From assembly GCF_900105495.1 (NCBI RefSeq), contig NZ_FNTF01000002.1, positions 5,720,001 through 5,784,000 on the forward strand: DNA of 64,000 nucleotides, written 5' to 3'. Made by a program: the position numbers and the translations under genes. This DNA is from Pseudomonas frederiksbergensis. Lineage in GTDB: Bacteria; Pseudomonadota; Gammaproteobacteria; Pseudomonadales; Pseudomonadaceae. Under the pieces are notes generated by a model. It was not told the origin of the DNA. It made no database searches and saw only the letters and a program-made list of their open reading frames with translations. Below, piece after piece: positions 1 to 11,158 of the stretch. Positions within the stretch are counted from its first letter, which is position 1. Every line of letters starts with the position of its first letter.

Positions 1-82
1 TTTTAAAGAATTTAATTACCATTAGACTGTTGGCATGCGGGCTGCTTTAACCGTTCCTAGAAGAACAATGGAGGCCCGCCTC

Positions 83-316
83 ATGAACAGCACCCTTTTA
101 CTCTCGAACGCAATCGCTCTGGCGATTCTGCTGGGCTTTCATTTTGCCCCCGAAAGCGGTGGCGAGCCGGTTGCTCAACGCATACCTCATTACCTTCAGG
201 TGCAAAGAACACCTCAATTGGCGGCAATGAGCGATCAGCGCAGCTTTATTAGCCAAGACGTGCGCCAGGAAGACATTCTGCTACCGGCTAAATCTTCAGA
301 ACGTTTGGTATTTTGA
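83..316 (+). CDS. small hypothetical protein with N-terminal hydrophobic segment
   Basis: 77 residues, function not recognised. The ATG at 83 is preferred over upstream in-frame starts because GGAG lies about 9 bases before it. Residues 3-20 are hydrophobic and could be a membrane anchor or signal sequence; the rest is polar. It is followed 22 bases later by another tiny membrane ORF in the same direction, so the two are probably co-transcribed. Confidence 0.5.
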   Translation: MNSTLLLSNAIALAILLGFHFAPESGGEPVAQRIPHYLQVQRTPQLAAMSDQRSFISQDVRQEDILLPAKSSERLVF

Positions 317-338
317 ATCACCCCATCGGGAGCATCGC

Positions 339-518
339 ATGTCCAAATCAGCCGCAGGTTTTTTCATCCTCGCCTTACTGAGCGGCATTCTTCATCTGTC
401 AGTGGTCCAGGATACAGTCGTCACCCTGCCTCTGATCGCCTGCGGCGTGTTCGGCGCCCTGTTTGTACTGGCGCTGATTGCCGGGCGCAAAATCAAGTTC
501 GATCCGGTACTGCGTTGA
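339..518 (+). CDS. small hypothetical two-helix membrane protein
   Basis: 59 codons starting MSKSAAGFF, with GGGAG seven bases before the ATG. Two hydrophobic stretches (about residues 5-20 and 28-48) predict a small inner-membrane hairpin, ending in a short basic tail. Its last 26 bases overlap the 3' end of the convergent phnN. Function not recognised. Confidence 0.55.
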   Translation: MSKSAAGFFILALLSGILHLSVVQDTVVTLPLIACGVFGALFVLALIAGRKIKFDPVLR

Positions 519-1065
519 CCCTCAACAGGTCCAGCAGATTAACAACAGTAGTGGACAACTTACCTGAATTGTCGAGTCGATGGATCTGCGTGTAACCGAT
601 TGAATCCTCTGCCGCAAATAACCCATTGCGATGCAGCCTCGCTTCAATTTCAGCAAAACTTTCGCGACCACGGCGCAGCAGACGCTCTCGCAAGACTTCA
701 TCCTTGACCGTCAAAAGAATCGGCAATAGCGTTGGATACCGATGCAGCGCCTCAATCAAATGGCCGCGCGAACCGTTGACCAAGACATTCCGACCACCAT
801 TGAGCCATTGATCTATTTCAATCGGAACACCGTACTCCAGGCCATTGGCGCTCCAGCACAATGCGAATTCGCCCTCGACCCGGCGTTTCTCGAACTCTTC
901 CCGGGAAACGCCAATTGCATCCTCGCCAACTGATTCGGCCGACCGCGTGATGACCCGACGGACCACTTCACAACTGAGCATCTGCAACGGCTTTCGAGCG
1001 GCTTCGATAAGGCTGTCCTTGCCGGACCCAGACGGTCCCATCAAGTAAATCAGCCTGCCATCCAT
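493..1065 (-). CDS. phnN: ribose 1,5-bisphosphate phosphokinase PhnN
   Basis: Predicted to phosphorylate ribose 1,5-bisphosphate to PRPP, the salvage step of the C-P lyase phosphonate pathway. The 190 residues match the usual PhnN length. The P-loop GPSGSGKDS lies at residues 10-18 and a guanylate-kinase-like fold follows. The start at 1065 is set by a near-perfect Shine-Dalgarno (GGAGGTGATT); an in-frame extension to 1176 lacks one. No other phn gene is visible. In P. aeruginosa amrZ also borders the phn cluster, so this may be what remains of that arrangement, with PhnN kept for PRPP supply (inference). Confidence 0.85.
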   Translation of the reverse strand: MDGRLIYLMGPSGSGKDSLIEAARKPLQMLSCEVVRRVITRSAESVGEDAIGVSREEFEKRRVEGEFALCWSANGLEYGVPIEIDQWLNGGRNVLVNGSRGHLIEALHRYPTLLPILLTVKDEVLRERLLRRGRESFAEIEARLHRNGLFAAEDSIGYTQIHRLDNSGKLSTTVVNLLDLLRVNAVPDRT

Positions 1066-1185
1066 CTTGAAATCACCTCCCACTGCATGTCTTCCCCTAG
1101 TAAATCGGCCAATTGCCACTATCCTGTACAAGTAAGGAACACTGATCGAATCTGCACAGCATGCACCTTCAGGCATCTCAGAACA

Positions 1186-1413
1186 TCACCTGTCGGGCAA
1201 GAGGAGGCGGTCAGTAATACGGACCACGGCAATCATTTCAAACCAGTCCGCATTTCTGATGATTGGTGCTGGCATAAAGCCTTTATCCAGTTCAATATTT
1301 GTCACAGAATTGACGCCAACGAACTGGCTACTTTGAGGCATGATGCGAGCCTCTATCAATTCAGGTTGAACATTTGGCCAGAGCGCTTGTCCTAAGAGAC
1401 ATCCTGCGGCCAA
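1186..1413 (-). CDS. possible small hypothetical protein (TTG start)
   Basis: 75-codon frame, divergent from amrZ, that would need a TTG start. The sequence begins LAAGC, which superficially resembles a lipobox, but no basic n-region or hydrophobic h-region precedes it, so a lipoprotein reading is weak. It may not be a gene; the 1066-1451 gap may simply carry the phnN and amrZ promoters. Confidence 0.25.
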   Translation of the reverse strand: MAAGCLLGQALWPNVQPELIEARIMPQSSQFVGVNSVTNIELDKGFMPAPIIRNADWFEMIAVVRITDRLLLPDR

Positions 1414-1451
1414 TCCCGAGAACCGCTCCCCTGAACTAACCGGTTAAATAT

Positions 1452-1778
1452 ATGCGCCCATTGAAACAGGCAATTTATTCCAGCCGTACGGCTGACAAGT
1501 TCGTCGTACGTCTGCCAGACGGAATGCGTGAACGCATTGCCGAGGTGGCTCGCAATCATCATCGCAGCATGAACTCCGAAATCATCGCGCGCCTCGAACA
1601 GAGCCTTATTCAGGAAGGCGCGCTGGGCGAAGAATTGAGCATGCGCCTGGACAGCCCGGAGCTGTCACTGCACGAACGCGAACTGCTGCAACGCTTCCGT
1701 CAACTCTCCCACCGTCAGCAGAACGCCCTTGTTTCGCTGATTGCGCATGATGCCGAAATGGCCGCAGACGCTTCCTGA
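1452..1778 (+). CDS. amrZ: ribbon-helix-helix regulator AmrZ (AlgZ)
   Basis: 108-residue Arc-type ribbon-helix-helix DNA-binding protein that in Pseudomonas controls alginate, motility, cyclic-di-GMP and polysaccharide genes. The beta-strand KFVVRLP (residues 16-22) is intact; K16, V18 and R20 correspond to the DNA-contacting K18, V20 and R22 of P. aeruginosa AmrZ. The RHH helices span about 23-50 ([19 protein letters not shown]), and the C-terminal tetramerisation segment with [12 protein letters not shown] is retained. There is no strong Shine-Dalgarno before the ATG. A clear intrinsic terminator follows, so it is a single-gene unit. Identification rests on near identity across the whole length to remembered AmrZ. 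Confidence 0.95.
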   Translation: MRPLKQAIYSSRTADKFVVRLPDGMRERIAEVARNHHRSMNSEIIARLEQSLIQEGALGEELSMRLDSPELSLHERELLQRFRQLSHRQQNALVSLIAHDAEMAADAS

Positions 1779-1795
1779 TCTCACCCGAAAGTTCA

Positions 1796-1822
1796 AGCCA
1801 GCTTAATCGCTGGCTTTTTTTT
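1796..1822 (+). terminator. intrinsic terminator of amrZ
   Basis: Stem AGCCAGC / GCTGGCT with a six-base loop followed by eight T, 18 bases after the amrZ stop. Confidence 0.9.
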
Positions 1823-1840
1823 GCCTGAAATTCGAGCGTA

Positions 1841-1872
1841 AAAAAACCCGCCGATTGATTGGCAGGTTTTTT
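1841..1872 (-). terminator. intrinsic terminator of mgtE
   Basis: Read on the minus strand: AACCTGCC, eight-base loop, GGCGGGTT, then a T-run. It lies just past the mgtE stop and has A/T tracts on both sides, so it may also work from the amrZ side. Confidence 0.8.
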
Positions 1873-1884
1873 ATGTTCGATAAA

Positions 1885-3327
1885 TCAGAGCAGGAAGATC
1901 GTCGCCAACCCGAGAAAGATGAAGAACCCGCCACTGTCCGTCATGGCAGTGATCATCACACTGGCACCCATCGCAGGATCGCGCCCAAGCCGCGCCAGGG
2001 TCATGGGAATCAAAACTCCCATCAACGCCGCAAGCAACAGGTTAAGCGTCATGGCAGCTGTCATCACCACCCCCAGTGACCAACTGCCATACAGCAGATA
2101 GGCGACGACACCGATCACACCACCCCAGACCAGGCCATTGATCAGACCTACCGCCAATTCCTTGCGCATCAGACGCGAAGTATTACCGGTGCTGACCTGA
2201 TCCAGCGCCATCGCCCGAACGATCATGGTGATCGTCTGGTTACCCGAGTTGCCACCGATACCCGCCACGATCGGCATCAGTGCCGCCAACGCCACCAACT
2301 TCTCGATGGAGCCTTCGAAAAGGCCGATCACCCGGGATGCGATGAATGCGGTGATCAGGTTAACTGCCAGCCAGGCCCAACGGTTACGCAGGGATTTCCA
2401 GACTGACGCAAAAATATCTTCCTCTTCGCGCAGACCCGCCATGTTGAGAACTTCGTTTTCGCTCTCTTCACGAATCAGGTCGACCATTTCATCGATGGTC
2501 AGACGGCCGATCAGCTTGCCGTTCTTGTCGACTACAGGCGCCGAGATCAAGTCGTAACGCTCGAACGCCTGAGCAGCGTCATAGGCGTCTTCGTCCGGGT
2601 GAAAACTCACCGGGTCACTGGCCATGACTTCAGAGACCTGCTTTTCCGGGTCGTTGACCAGCAAGCGCTTGATCGGCAATACGCCCTTGAGCACGCCGTC
2701 GTAATCGACCACAAACAGTTTGTCGGTGTGACCAGGCAACTCCTTGAGGCGCCGCAGGTAACGCAAAACTACTTCGAGGCTGACATCCTCACGGATCGTC
2801 ACCATCTCGAAGTCCATCAATGCACCGACCTGCTCCTCGTCGTAAGACAACGCAGAGCGGACGCGCTCACGCTGCTGACCATCGAGGGTTTCCATCAGTT
2901 CGTGGACGACGTCTCGCGGCAGCTCGGAGGCCAGGTCAGCAAGTTCGTCGGCGTCCATGTCCTTGGCCGCAGCCAGGAGCTCGTGATCGTCCATGTCGGC
3001 GATCAGCGTTTCACGAACCGAATCGGATACTTCAAGCAGAATGTCGCCGTCGCGATCGGCCTTGACCAATTGCCAGAGCGTCAGACGATCGTCCAGCGGC
3101 AAGGCTTCAAGGATGTAGGCGACGTCGGCGGAGTGCAGATCATCGAGCTTGCGCTGCAACTCGACGAGGTTTTGCCGGTGAACCAGGTTCTCGACCCGGT
3201 CGTGATGCGGACCTTCCTGGCGGTGAGTCAGGTCTTCGACTACCCGCTGACGCTGCAGCAGCTCAACAACTTGAGCGAGGCGGTCCTGCAAGCTTTCCTG
3301 CGTTTTCTTTACTTCAACTTCAGACAT
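1885..3327 (-). CDS. mgtE: magnesium transporter MgtE
   Basis: 480-residue inner-membrane Mg2+ channel. In order: N-terminal superhelical MgtE_N domain rich in acidic residues (about 30-135), a CBS pair (about 145-270), and the C-terminal transmembrane part with five helices (about 295-480) containing the family segment PIVAGIGGNSGNQ. The start at 3327 (MSEVEVKK) has GGAG upstream; ten further in-frame residues before it look untranslated. In the family, Mg2+ bound to the N and CBS domains closes the pore, which is a built-in feedback. It stands alone between amrZ and a secreted protein gene. Confidence 0.95.
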   Translation of the reverse strand: MSEVEVKKTQESLQDRLAQVVELLQRQRVVEDLTHRQEGPHHDRVENLVHRQNLVELQRKLDDLHSADVAYILEALPLDDRLTLWQLVKADRDGDILLEVSDSVRETLIADMDDHELLAAAKDMDADELADLASELPRDVVHELMETLDGQQRERVRSALSYDEEQVGALMDFEMVTIREDVSLEVVLRYLRRLKELPGHTDKLFVVDYDGVLKGVLPIKRLLVNDPEKQVSEVMASDPVSFHPDEDAYDAAQAFERYDLISAPVVDKNGKLIGRLTIDEMVDLIREESENEVLNMAGLREEEDIFASVWKSLRNRWAWLAVNLITAFIASRVIGLFEGSIEKLVALAALMPIVAGIGGNSGNQTITMIVRAMALDQVSTGNTSRLMRKELAVGLINGLVWGGVIGVVAYLLYGSWSLGVVMTAAMTLNLLLAALMGVLIPMTLARLGRDPAMGASVMITAMTDSGGFFIFLGLATIFLL

Positions 3328-3648
3328 AGGCGAACTCCACTCCCAGCAGCGGGGCACGCCGGAAGGATCAATCAGTCAATTCATGATTGGAAAAACGGGT
3401 TACTGAGTAACTACTGGGTAAGTCCATGGAGGTATTCCACAAGCCCCGGCGGGGCTGACGGGCGCAATGATACACCGCCCGACGGTTTTAAACGTTAAAA
3501 AATCGCGGCTGAAACAAGCGCTTGCAAGACAATCCTGAGCACCGCCCTGATCCATGAAACTGCGACGACTCATCCCGAAAAGAAAACACACCACAGCTGA
3601 AAAATGTAACGACTACTCTGGGGATTGGACCGTCATGGAGGACGTTTA
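3328..3648. other. intergenic region upstream of mgtE
   Basis: About 320 bases between divergent mgtE and the 3649 gene. It must hold both promoters. No riboswitch fold, RNA gene or convincing ORF was recognised. Confidence 0.5.
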
Positions 3649-4167
3649 ATGCCATCGAATGCACATTACTTCTTATTGATCACCCTGCTCTGCCCTTCAC
3701 CTTGGGCGCTTGCGACGACCGTTCACCGCTGCGAGGCTGCTGATGGGCGCATCACCTTCACCACGCTGAGCTGTACGTCCGGAGACAGCCTTTCGCTTCA
3801 GGACGTGCGCCCCTTCACACCGGGCAGCACAACCGCTCTCATGCCGGAAGCCGGAAGTCGCGAAACATCAGGTATGAAAATCAAAAGGAGAGATCCGACC
3901 GTCGTCGGCAAGATCGAGGACAAATGTGGAAACCTTATCAGTGCCAAGGAACGCCGCGAAGCGATCATCAATCAGCGGATTGTCGCCGGCATGAGCCAGC
4001 AGGATGTCGAGAGCGCCCTCGGCAAGCCAGACAAGATCAGTATTCGCAATTCAGCCACGAGCTACCGTTACGACACCCAGCGAGGTCGTAGCGCCCACAT
4101 CGAGTTCGATGAGAGAGGATGCACCAAAGGAAAAGCCAAATCCCAGACGGCAAAAAGCCCGCGTTAA
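3649..4167 (+). CDS. secreted DUF4124-like protein with SmpA/OmlA-type motif
   Basis: 172 residues. The signal peptide covers residues 1-25 (cleavage near WALA-TT). The N-terminal part, VHRCEAADGRITFT, is typical of DUF4124 domains. The C-terminal half has GMSQQDVESALGKPDK, the helix-turn pattern seen in SmpA/OmlA (BamE-like) domains. Two cysteine pairs suggest disulfides in the periplasm. The start is fixed by GGAGG seven bases before ATG 3649. Role unknown; probably an envelope-associated protein. Confidence 0.75.
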   Translation: MPSNAHYFLLITLLCPSPWALATTVHRCEAADGRITFTTLSCTSGDSLSLQDVRPFTPGSTTALMPEAGSRETSGMKIKRRDPTVVGKIEDKCGNLISAKERREAIINQRIVAGMSQQDVESALGKPDKISIRNSATSYRYDTQRGRSAHIEFDERGCTKGKAKSQTAKSPR

Positions 4168-4180
4168 ACGCGGGCTTTTT
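4157..4180 (+). terminator. terminator overlapping the stop codon
   Basis: GCCCGCG, loop TTAAA, CGCGGGC, then TTTTT. The loop contains the TAA stop of the preceding gene, so translation and termination are directly juxtaposed. Confidence 0.9.
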
Positions 4181-4186
4181 GGTGTT

Positions 4187-4263
4187 TGGTGCACTCGACA
4201 GGATTCGAACCTGTGACCGCTCGGTTCGTAGCCGAGTACTCTATCCAGCTGAGCTACGAGTGC
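4187..4263 (-). tRNA. tRNA-Arg (anticodon ACG), copy 1
   Basis: 77 bases with CCA encoded. The acceptor arms GCACTCG/CGAGTGC pair, the anticodon loop reads CTACGAA, and the T-arm has GGTTCGAATCC. Identical to the second copy 72 bases away. Confidence 0.97.
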
Positions 4264-4334
4264 ATTTGTGTTTTTATACCAGATCACAACTGGTTGAAGC
4301 CAAGTCATTCACATTACTGCAGATGACTCTTAAA

Positions 4335-4411
4335 TGGTGCACTCGACAGGATTCGAACCTGTGACCGCTCGGTTCGTAGCCGAGTACTCTATCCAGCTGA
4401 GCTACGAGTGC
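4335..4411 (-). tRNA. tRNA-Arg (anticodon ACG), copy 2
   Basis: Same sequence as the neighbouring copy, including CCA. Transcribed first of the pair on the minus strand, probably in one transcript with tRNA-Ser. Confidence 0.97.
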
Positions 4412-4518
4412 ATTTGTTGCCGCGCATTATAGGCCGTCTAATCTCTATGTCAAACACTTTTTCTAGTAATTTCAAACACTTACCGAAGAAGCCAGATTAC
4501 AACGTACTACGCAAATAA

Positions 4519-4609
4519 TGGCGGAGAACGGGGGATTCGAACCCCCGACACCCTTTTGAGGTGTACTCCCTTAGCAGGGGAGCGCCTTCGGCCACTCGGC
4601 CAGCTCTCC
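4519..4609 (-). tRNA. tRNA-Ser (anticodon GCT)
   Basis: 91 bases with CCA. It has the long variable arm of class II tRNAs (TACACCTCAAAAGGGTGT region), anticodon loop CTGCTAA, and G73 as expected for serine. Lies between rsmA and the two tRNA-Arg genes. Confidence 0.97.
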
Positions 4610-4671
4610 GCAACACGGGGCGTATATTAACCAGCTTCTTCCCCGTTTGCAAACATAAAAAACGATAAAAA

Positions 4672-4860
4672 TTAATGGCTTGGTTCTTCGTCCTTCTCTT
4701 TCTTTATACGCAGGTAAATTTCCTCACGGTGGACCGCAACCTCTTTCGGGGCGTTGACACCGATACGCACTTGATTTCCTTTGACGCCGAGCACGGTCAC
4801 GGTGATTTCGCCATCACCAATAATCAGGCTTTCTGCGCACCGACGAGTCAGAATCAGCAT
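4672..4860 (-). CDS. csrA: carbon storage / secondary metabolism regulator CsrA (RsmA)
   Basis: 62-residue RNA-binding translational repressor of the Gac/Rsm system. The conserved N-terminus [16 protein letters not shown] and the RNA-contact strand VAVHREEIY are intact (Arg44 region). The start at 4860 follows AGGAGAAAGGT; six extra upstream codons are part of the leader. The order rsmA, then tRNA-Ser and tRNA-Arg, with lysC and alaS upstream on the same strand, is the usual pseudomonad arrangement. It binds ANGGA motifs in mRNA leaders and is titrated by RsmX/Y/Z RNAs, none of which were found in this window. Confidence 0.97.
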   Translation of the reverse strand: MLILTRRCAESLIIGDGEITVTVLGVKGNQVRIGVNAPKEVAVHREEIYLRIKKEKDEEPSH

Positions 4861-5010
4861 ACCTTTCTCCTCACGCATTTCATTTCAGGGACAACAGTCT
4901 GCAAAAAAAAGGCACTCGACCTACAACCGGAGCGATCGCAGCCCTACATGCCTGAGTATTGACCAGCGCGAGCAAAAGAACAGCCTCGGGTCGCGCCATT
5001 CAAAAAAACA

Positions 5011-5035
5011 AAGGGCGCGGTCAGACCGCGCCCTT
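5011..5035 (-). terminator. terminator of lysC
   Basis: Perfect palindrome AAGGGCGCGGT-CAG-ACCGCGCCCTT, followed on the minus strand by TGTTTTTTTG, 12 bases after the lysC stop. Confidence 0.9.
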
Positions 5036-5046
5036 CGGTTAACGCA

Positions 5047-6288
5047 TCACTCGCCCTGTCGGGCCGGTGCGTCCAGTTCGAAAGCCGTGTGCAGCGCGCG
5101 CACAGCCAGTTCCAGGTACTTCTCTTCGATCACTACGGAGACTTTGATCTCCGAAGTAGAGATCATCTGGATGTTGATGCTTTCCTTGGCCAGGGATTCA
5201 AACATGCGGCTGGCCACGCCTGCGTGGGAGCGCATGCCAACACCGACGATCGACACCTTGGCAATCTTGATGTCGCCGACGACTTCACGGGCACCGATCT
5301 CGCGAGCAGTGTTTTCCAGCACGGTTTGGGCCGCCTGGAAGTCATTGCGATGCACGGTGAAGGTGAAATCGGTGGTGTTATCGTGCGCAACGTTCTGCAC
5401 GATCATGTCGACTTCGATGTTCGCGGCGCTGATCGGGCCGAGAATCTTGAATGCAACGCCCGGGGTGTCTGGCACGCCACGGATGGTCAGCTTGGCTTCA
5501 TCGCGGTTGAAAGCGATGCCGGAAATGATCGGCTGTTCCATGGTTTCCTCTTCATCAATAGTAATGAGGGTGCCCGGACCCTCCTTGAAGCTGTGCAGTA
5601 CGCGCAGCGGAACGTTGTACTTGCCGGCGAATTCCACCGCGCGGATCTGCAACACCTTGGAACCGAGGCTGGCCATTTCCAGCATCTCTTCGAAGGTAAT
5701 CTTGTCCAGGCGCTGAGCCACGGACACCACACGCGGGTCGGTGGTGTAGACGCCGTCGACATCGGTGTAGATCTGGCATTCATCAGCCTTCAGGGCTGCT
5801 GCCAGCGCCACGCCGGTGGTGTCGGAACCGCCACGACCAAGAGTGGTGATGTTGCCGTGCTCGTCGACGCCCTGGAAACCGGCGACAACGACCACACGAC
5901 CAGCCTTCAGGTCGCCACGAATCTTCTGGTCATCAATCTGCAAGATACGCGCTTTGTTGTGCGCACTGTCCGTCAGAATCCGTACCTGGTTGCCGGTGTA
6001 GGACACCGCTGGCACGCCGCGCTTGATCAGCGCCATGGCCAACAGTGCAATCGTCACCTGCTCACCGGTGGAGACGATCACATCCAGCTCACGAGGAACC
6101 GGCTGGCCATCGCCACTGATTTGCTTGGCCAGATCGATCAGACGGTTGGTTTCGCCGCTCATTGCAGACAGCACAATCACCAGGTCATCGCCGGCTTCGC
6201 GGAATTTCTTAACCTTGTCGGCGACCTGCTCGATTCTCTCGACAGTGCCGACCGAGGTGCCTCCAAATTTCTGTACGATCAAAGCCAT
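5047..6288 (-). CDS. lysC: aspartate kinase
   Basis: 413 residues; phosphorylates aspartate in the first step to Lys, Thr, Met and diaminopimelate. KFGGTSVG at residues 6-13 binds ATP/aspartate, the catalytic domain runs to about 245, and two ACT domains (about 265-413) carry allosteric control by Lys/Thr. The start at 6288 (MALIVQKF) fits family N-termini; the Shine-Dalgarno is modest (AGAGG). An internal ATG at 5541 preceded by AGAGGA could make a separate 164-residue regulatory beta subunit, as known for alpha2beta2 aspartate kinases. Confidence 0.96.
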   Translation of the reverse strand: MALIVQKFGGTSVGTVERIEQVADKVKKFREAGDDLVIVLSAMSGETNRLIDLAKQISGDGQPVPRELDVIVSTGEQVTIALLAMALIKRGVPAVSYTGNQVRILTDSAHNKARILQIDDQKIRGDLKAGRVVVVAGFQGVDEHGNITTLGRGGSDTTGVALAAALKADECQIYTDVDGVYTTDPRVVSVAQRLDKITFEEMLEMASLGSKVLQIRAVEFAGKYNVPLRVLHSFKEGPGTLITIDEEETMEQPIISGIAFNRDEAKLTIRGVPDTPGVAFKILGPISAANIEVDMIVQNVAHDNTTDFTFTVHRNDFQAAQTVLENTAREIGAREVVGDIKIAKVSIVGVGMRSHAGVASRMFESLAKESINIQMISTSEIKVSVVIEEKYLELAVRALHTAFELDAPARQGE

Positions 6289-6344
6289 TTCAAAGCCGCC
6301 TCTGCCCATGAAGGGCGCCCAAATAATCACTCAAACAGCGTTTC

Positions 6345-6367
6345 GGCCCGCCACTAGACTGCGGGCC
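6345..6367 (-). terminator. stem-loop between alaS and lysC
   Basis: GGCCCGC / GCGGGCC with a nine-base loop but no T-run. A weak terminator or attenuator after alaS, leaving possible read-through into lysC. Confidence 0.4.
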
Positions 6368-6379
6368 GGACATACTGCC

Positions 6380-9004
<2,625 letters not shown>

Positions 9005-9150
9005 TAGGTTCTTCCACGGAGGCTGCGGCCAAAGGCCTGTGCGAAACGTCAACAGACGAAGCGACGGCAAAGGGCCGCATTATATCGGCCCTGCGCGCGG
9101 GGTACAGCGTGTTTATACGATAGAAATGGTCAATTGGACCGCTAACGCTA

Positions 9151-10155
9151 TCAGTTGCGCGAAAACTCGACGAATGTCGCGACGACCTGCTCGATTTGAG
9201 CGCTACTGACGTCCATGTGCGTGACCATGCGCAAACGTCCGGCAGCGCTCAGCCTGATCCCGCGTTCGGCGGCAAACGCCTTGATGGCCTCGGCCTTGTT
9301 GCCCATCTGCACGTAAACCATGTTGGTCTGCACCGGCTCGACCTCGTAACCCGCCGCTCGTAAGCCTTCAGCCAGCAACTGCGCATTGGCGTGGTCATCA
9401 GCCAGACGCTGAACATTGTTATCCAGCGCGTACAAACCTGCCGCCGCCAGTATCCCGGCCTGACGCATGCCGCCGCCGACCATCTTGCGCAGGCGTCGCG
9501 CCTTGGCGATCAATTCGACCGAGCCGCACAGCACCGAACCGACCGGCGCGCCCAGGCCTTTGGACAGGCAGACCGAGACCGAATCGAAGTGCTGGGTAAT
9601 TTCCCGGGCATCGACATCCAATTTGACCGCCGCGTTGTACAGCCGCGCGCCGTCCAGGTGCAGTTGCAACCCATGCTCGTGAGTAAAGCTTCGAGCCCGC
9701 GCCAGAAACTCCAACGGCAAAACCTTGCCCTGCATGGTGTTTTCCAGCGCCAGCAAACGGGTGCGGGCGAAGTGGAAGTCGTCCGGTTTGATCGCGGCCG
9801 CTACCTGGGCCAGGTCCAGCGAGCCGTCGGCCTGCACTTCCAGCGGTTGCGGCTGAATCGAACCGAGTACGGCCGCGCCGCCACCTTCGTATTTATAGGT
9901 GTGTGCCTGCTGACCGACGATGTACTCGTCACCGCGTTCGCAGTGGGCCATCAAGCCCAGCAGATTGCTCATGGTGCCGGTCGGAACGAACAGCGCCGCA
10001 GCAAAACCCAACTGGCTCGCAAGCTCGGCTTCCAGTCGATTGACCGTCGGATCTTCACCGTAAACGTCGTCACCGGTGGCCGCGCTGGCCATCGCGTCGA
10101 GCATCCCGGCGGACGGTTGGGTGACGGTGTCGCTGCGAAGATCGATAACACTCAT
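9151..10155 (-). CDS. ltaE: low-specificity L-threonine aldolase
   Basis: 334-residue fold-type I PLP enzyme that cleaves L-threonine and allo-threonine to glycine and acetaldehyde. The PLP lysine is K199 in SKGLGAP; the N-terminus [14 protein letters not shown] and the dimer motif YGEDP are conserved. A GAGG lies eight bases before the ATG. It stands alone, divergent from the riboswitch-controlled lumazine synthase. Confidence 0.93.
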   Translation of the reverse strand: MSVIDLRSDTVTQPSAGMLDAMASAATGDDVYGEDPTVNRLEAELASQLGFAAALFVPTGTMSNLLGLMAHCERGDEYIVGQQAHTYKYEGGGAAVLGSIQPQPLEVQADGSLDLAQVAAAIKPDDFHFARTRLLALENTMQGKVLPLEFLARARSFTHEHGLQLHLDGARLYNAAVKLDVDAREITQHFDSVSVCLSKGLGAPVGSVLCGSVELIAKARRLRKMVGGGMRQAGILAAAGLYALDNNVQRLADDHANAQLLAEGLRAAGYEVEPVQTNMVYVQMGNKAEAIKAFAAERGIRLSAAGRLRMVTHMDVSSAQIEQVVATFVEFSRN

Positions 10156-10351
10156 GAATCTGGCCTCGGTAAGCAGGGAAAATCCCTTTCAAGTAGGAAT
10201 TACTGCGGCCATGCCGACGAATAATCAACCCTTGGGTAGGAAAAGGCTTCCTGAACCGACGGAAAAGTCGATAGCAATCATCAGATAGCAGCAATGCACA
10301 GGTGAGAAATATGTGTTAAAAACGCTTCGCCGCCAAACAATCTGGCGGCAA

Positions 10352-10519
10352 AACGTTCTCAGGGCGGGGTGCAACTCCCCACCGGCGGTAATTGCGCGCA
10401 ATGCGCATAGCCCGCGAGCGCTTGGCGACAGGCACGGCAATGGCTGTGATGGCGGCAAGGTCAGCAGACCCGGTGTGATCCCGGGGCCGACGGTCATAGT
10501 CCGGATGAAGAGAGAACGG
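10352..10519 (+). promoter_or_regulatory. FMN riboswitch (RFN element)
   Basis: Contains the conserved RFN blocks in order: TTCTCAGGGCGGGGTGCAA, CCCCACCGGCGGTAAT, AGCCCGCGAGCG, GGTCAGCAGACCCGGTGTGA, CCGGGGCCGACGGTCATAGT and CCGGATGAAGAGAGAACGG. It lies 117 bases before the lumazine synthase ATG and should repress that gene when FMN is abundant. Confidence 0.97.
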
Positions 10520-10605
10520 GATTGGCGCCGCCTAGGCTCTATACCAAAGCGCCGTCCGCAGGCAGTTGTGCCTGCGTGCCATTAAATCCCATTCGATTCA
10601 TATGC

Positions 10606-10628
10606 CCTGTTTTTTACATAAACAGGAG
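10606..10628 (+). promoter_or_regulatory. Shine-Dalgarno-sequestering hairpin downstream of the FMN riboswitch
   Basis: CCTGTTT (10606-10612) can pair perfectly with AAACAGG (10620-10626), which contains the start of the AGGAG ribosome-binding site (10624-10628) for the ATG at 10636. No U-run follows a strong stem, so the switch probably acts on translation rather than transcription. Inferred from sequence only. Confidence 0.6.
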
Positions 10629-10635
10629 TCAGAAC

Positions 10636-11145
10636 ATGCAACCCACCGCAATCGATAGCAAAAGCAAAAACCATCAGGGCGAGCGCGTTGCGTTCATCCA
10701 GGCCTGCTGGCACAAAGAAATCGTCGATCAGAGCCGTAAGGGCTTTGTGGCCGAAATGATTGCTCAGGGTTATCAGGAATCGGAGATCGATTTCTTCGAA
10801 GTCGGCGGCGCCTTTGAAATTCCGCTGCACGCCAAGCTGCTGGCCAAGTCCGGTCGTTATGCCGGCATCGTCGCCGCGGGTCTGGTCGTTGACGGCGGCA
10901 TCTATCGCCACGAATTCGTCGCCCAGTCGGTGATCAGCGGCTTGATGCAAGTTCAGCTGGAAACCGAAGTGCCGGTGTTCTCCGTAGTTTTGACCCCGCA
11001 CCACTTCCATGCCGGCGAAGAACATCAGAAGTTTTTCTTCGAGCATTTCGTGCACAAAGGCCAGGAAGCGGCCAAGACATGCGCGGATACGCTGCACAAG
11101 ATGCGCGCGTTGCGTCGTAGCGAGCCGCGTGCGGTAGCAGTGTAA
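10636..11145 (+). CDS. 6,7-dimethyl-8-ribityllumazine synthase, RibH2-like
   Basis: 169 residues; condenses 5-amino-6-ribitylamino-uracil with 3,4-dihydroxy-2-butanone 4-phosphate, the penultimate riboflavin step. Family signatures include FIQACWHKEIVDQSRKGF, the substrate-binding VGGAFEIPL, and VVLTPHHFH, where the catalytic His lies. The sequence resembles the type II (RibH2, Brucella/Mesorhizobium) branch rather than the housekeeping RibH usually found in the rib operon, so it is probably a second, FMN-controlled copy. Preceded by an FMN riboswitch and AGGAG. Convergent with astE across a REPIN. Confidence 0.9.
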   Translation: MQPTAIDSKSKNHQGERVAFIQACWHKEIVDQSRKGFVAEMIAQGYQESEIDFFEVGGAFEIPLHAKLLAKSGRYAGIVAAGLVVDGGIYRHEFVAQSVISGLMQVQLETEVPVFSVVLTPHHFHAGEEHQKFFFEHFVHKGQEAAKTCADTLHKMRALRRSEPRAVAV

Positions 11146-11158
11146 ACACCGATAAACC

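Noticed and set aside
4187..4411. Two identical tRNA-Arg genes as attachment-site duplication around an integrated element
   Set aside because: Only about 70 bases lie between them and no integrase is near; this is an ordinary tandem tRNA duplication.
5089..6357. 422-codon open frame opposite lysC
   Set aside because: Antisense shadow of a certain gene; no ribosome-binding site or known domain.
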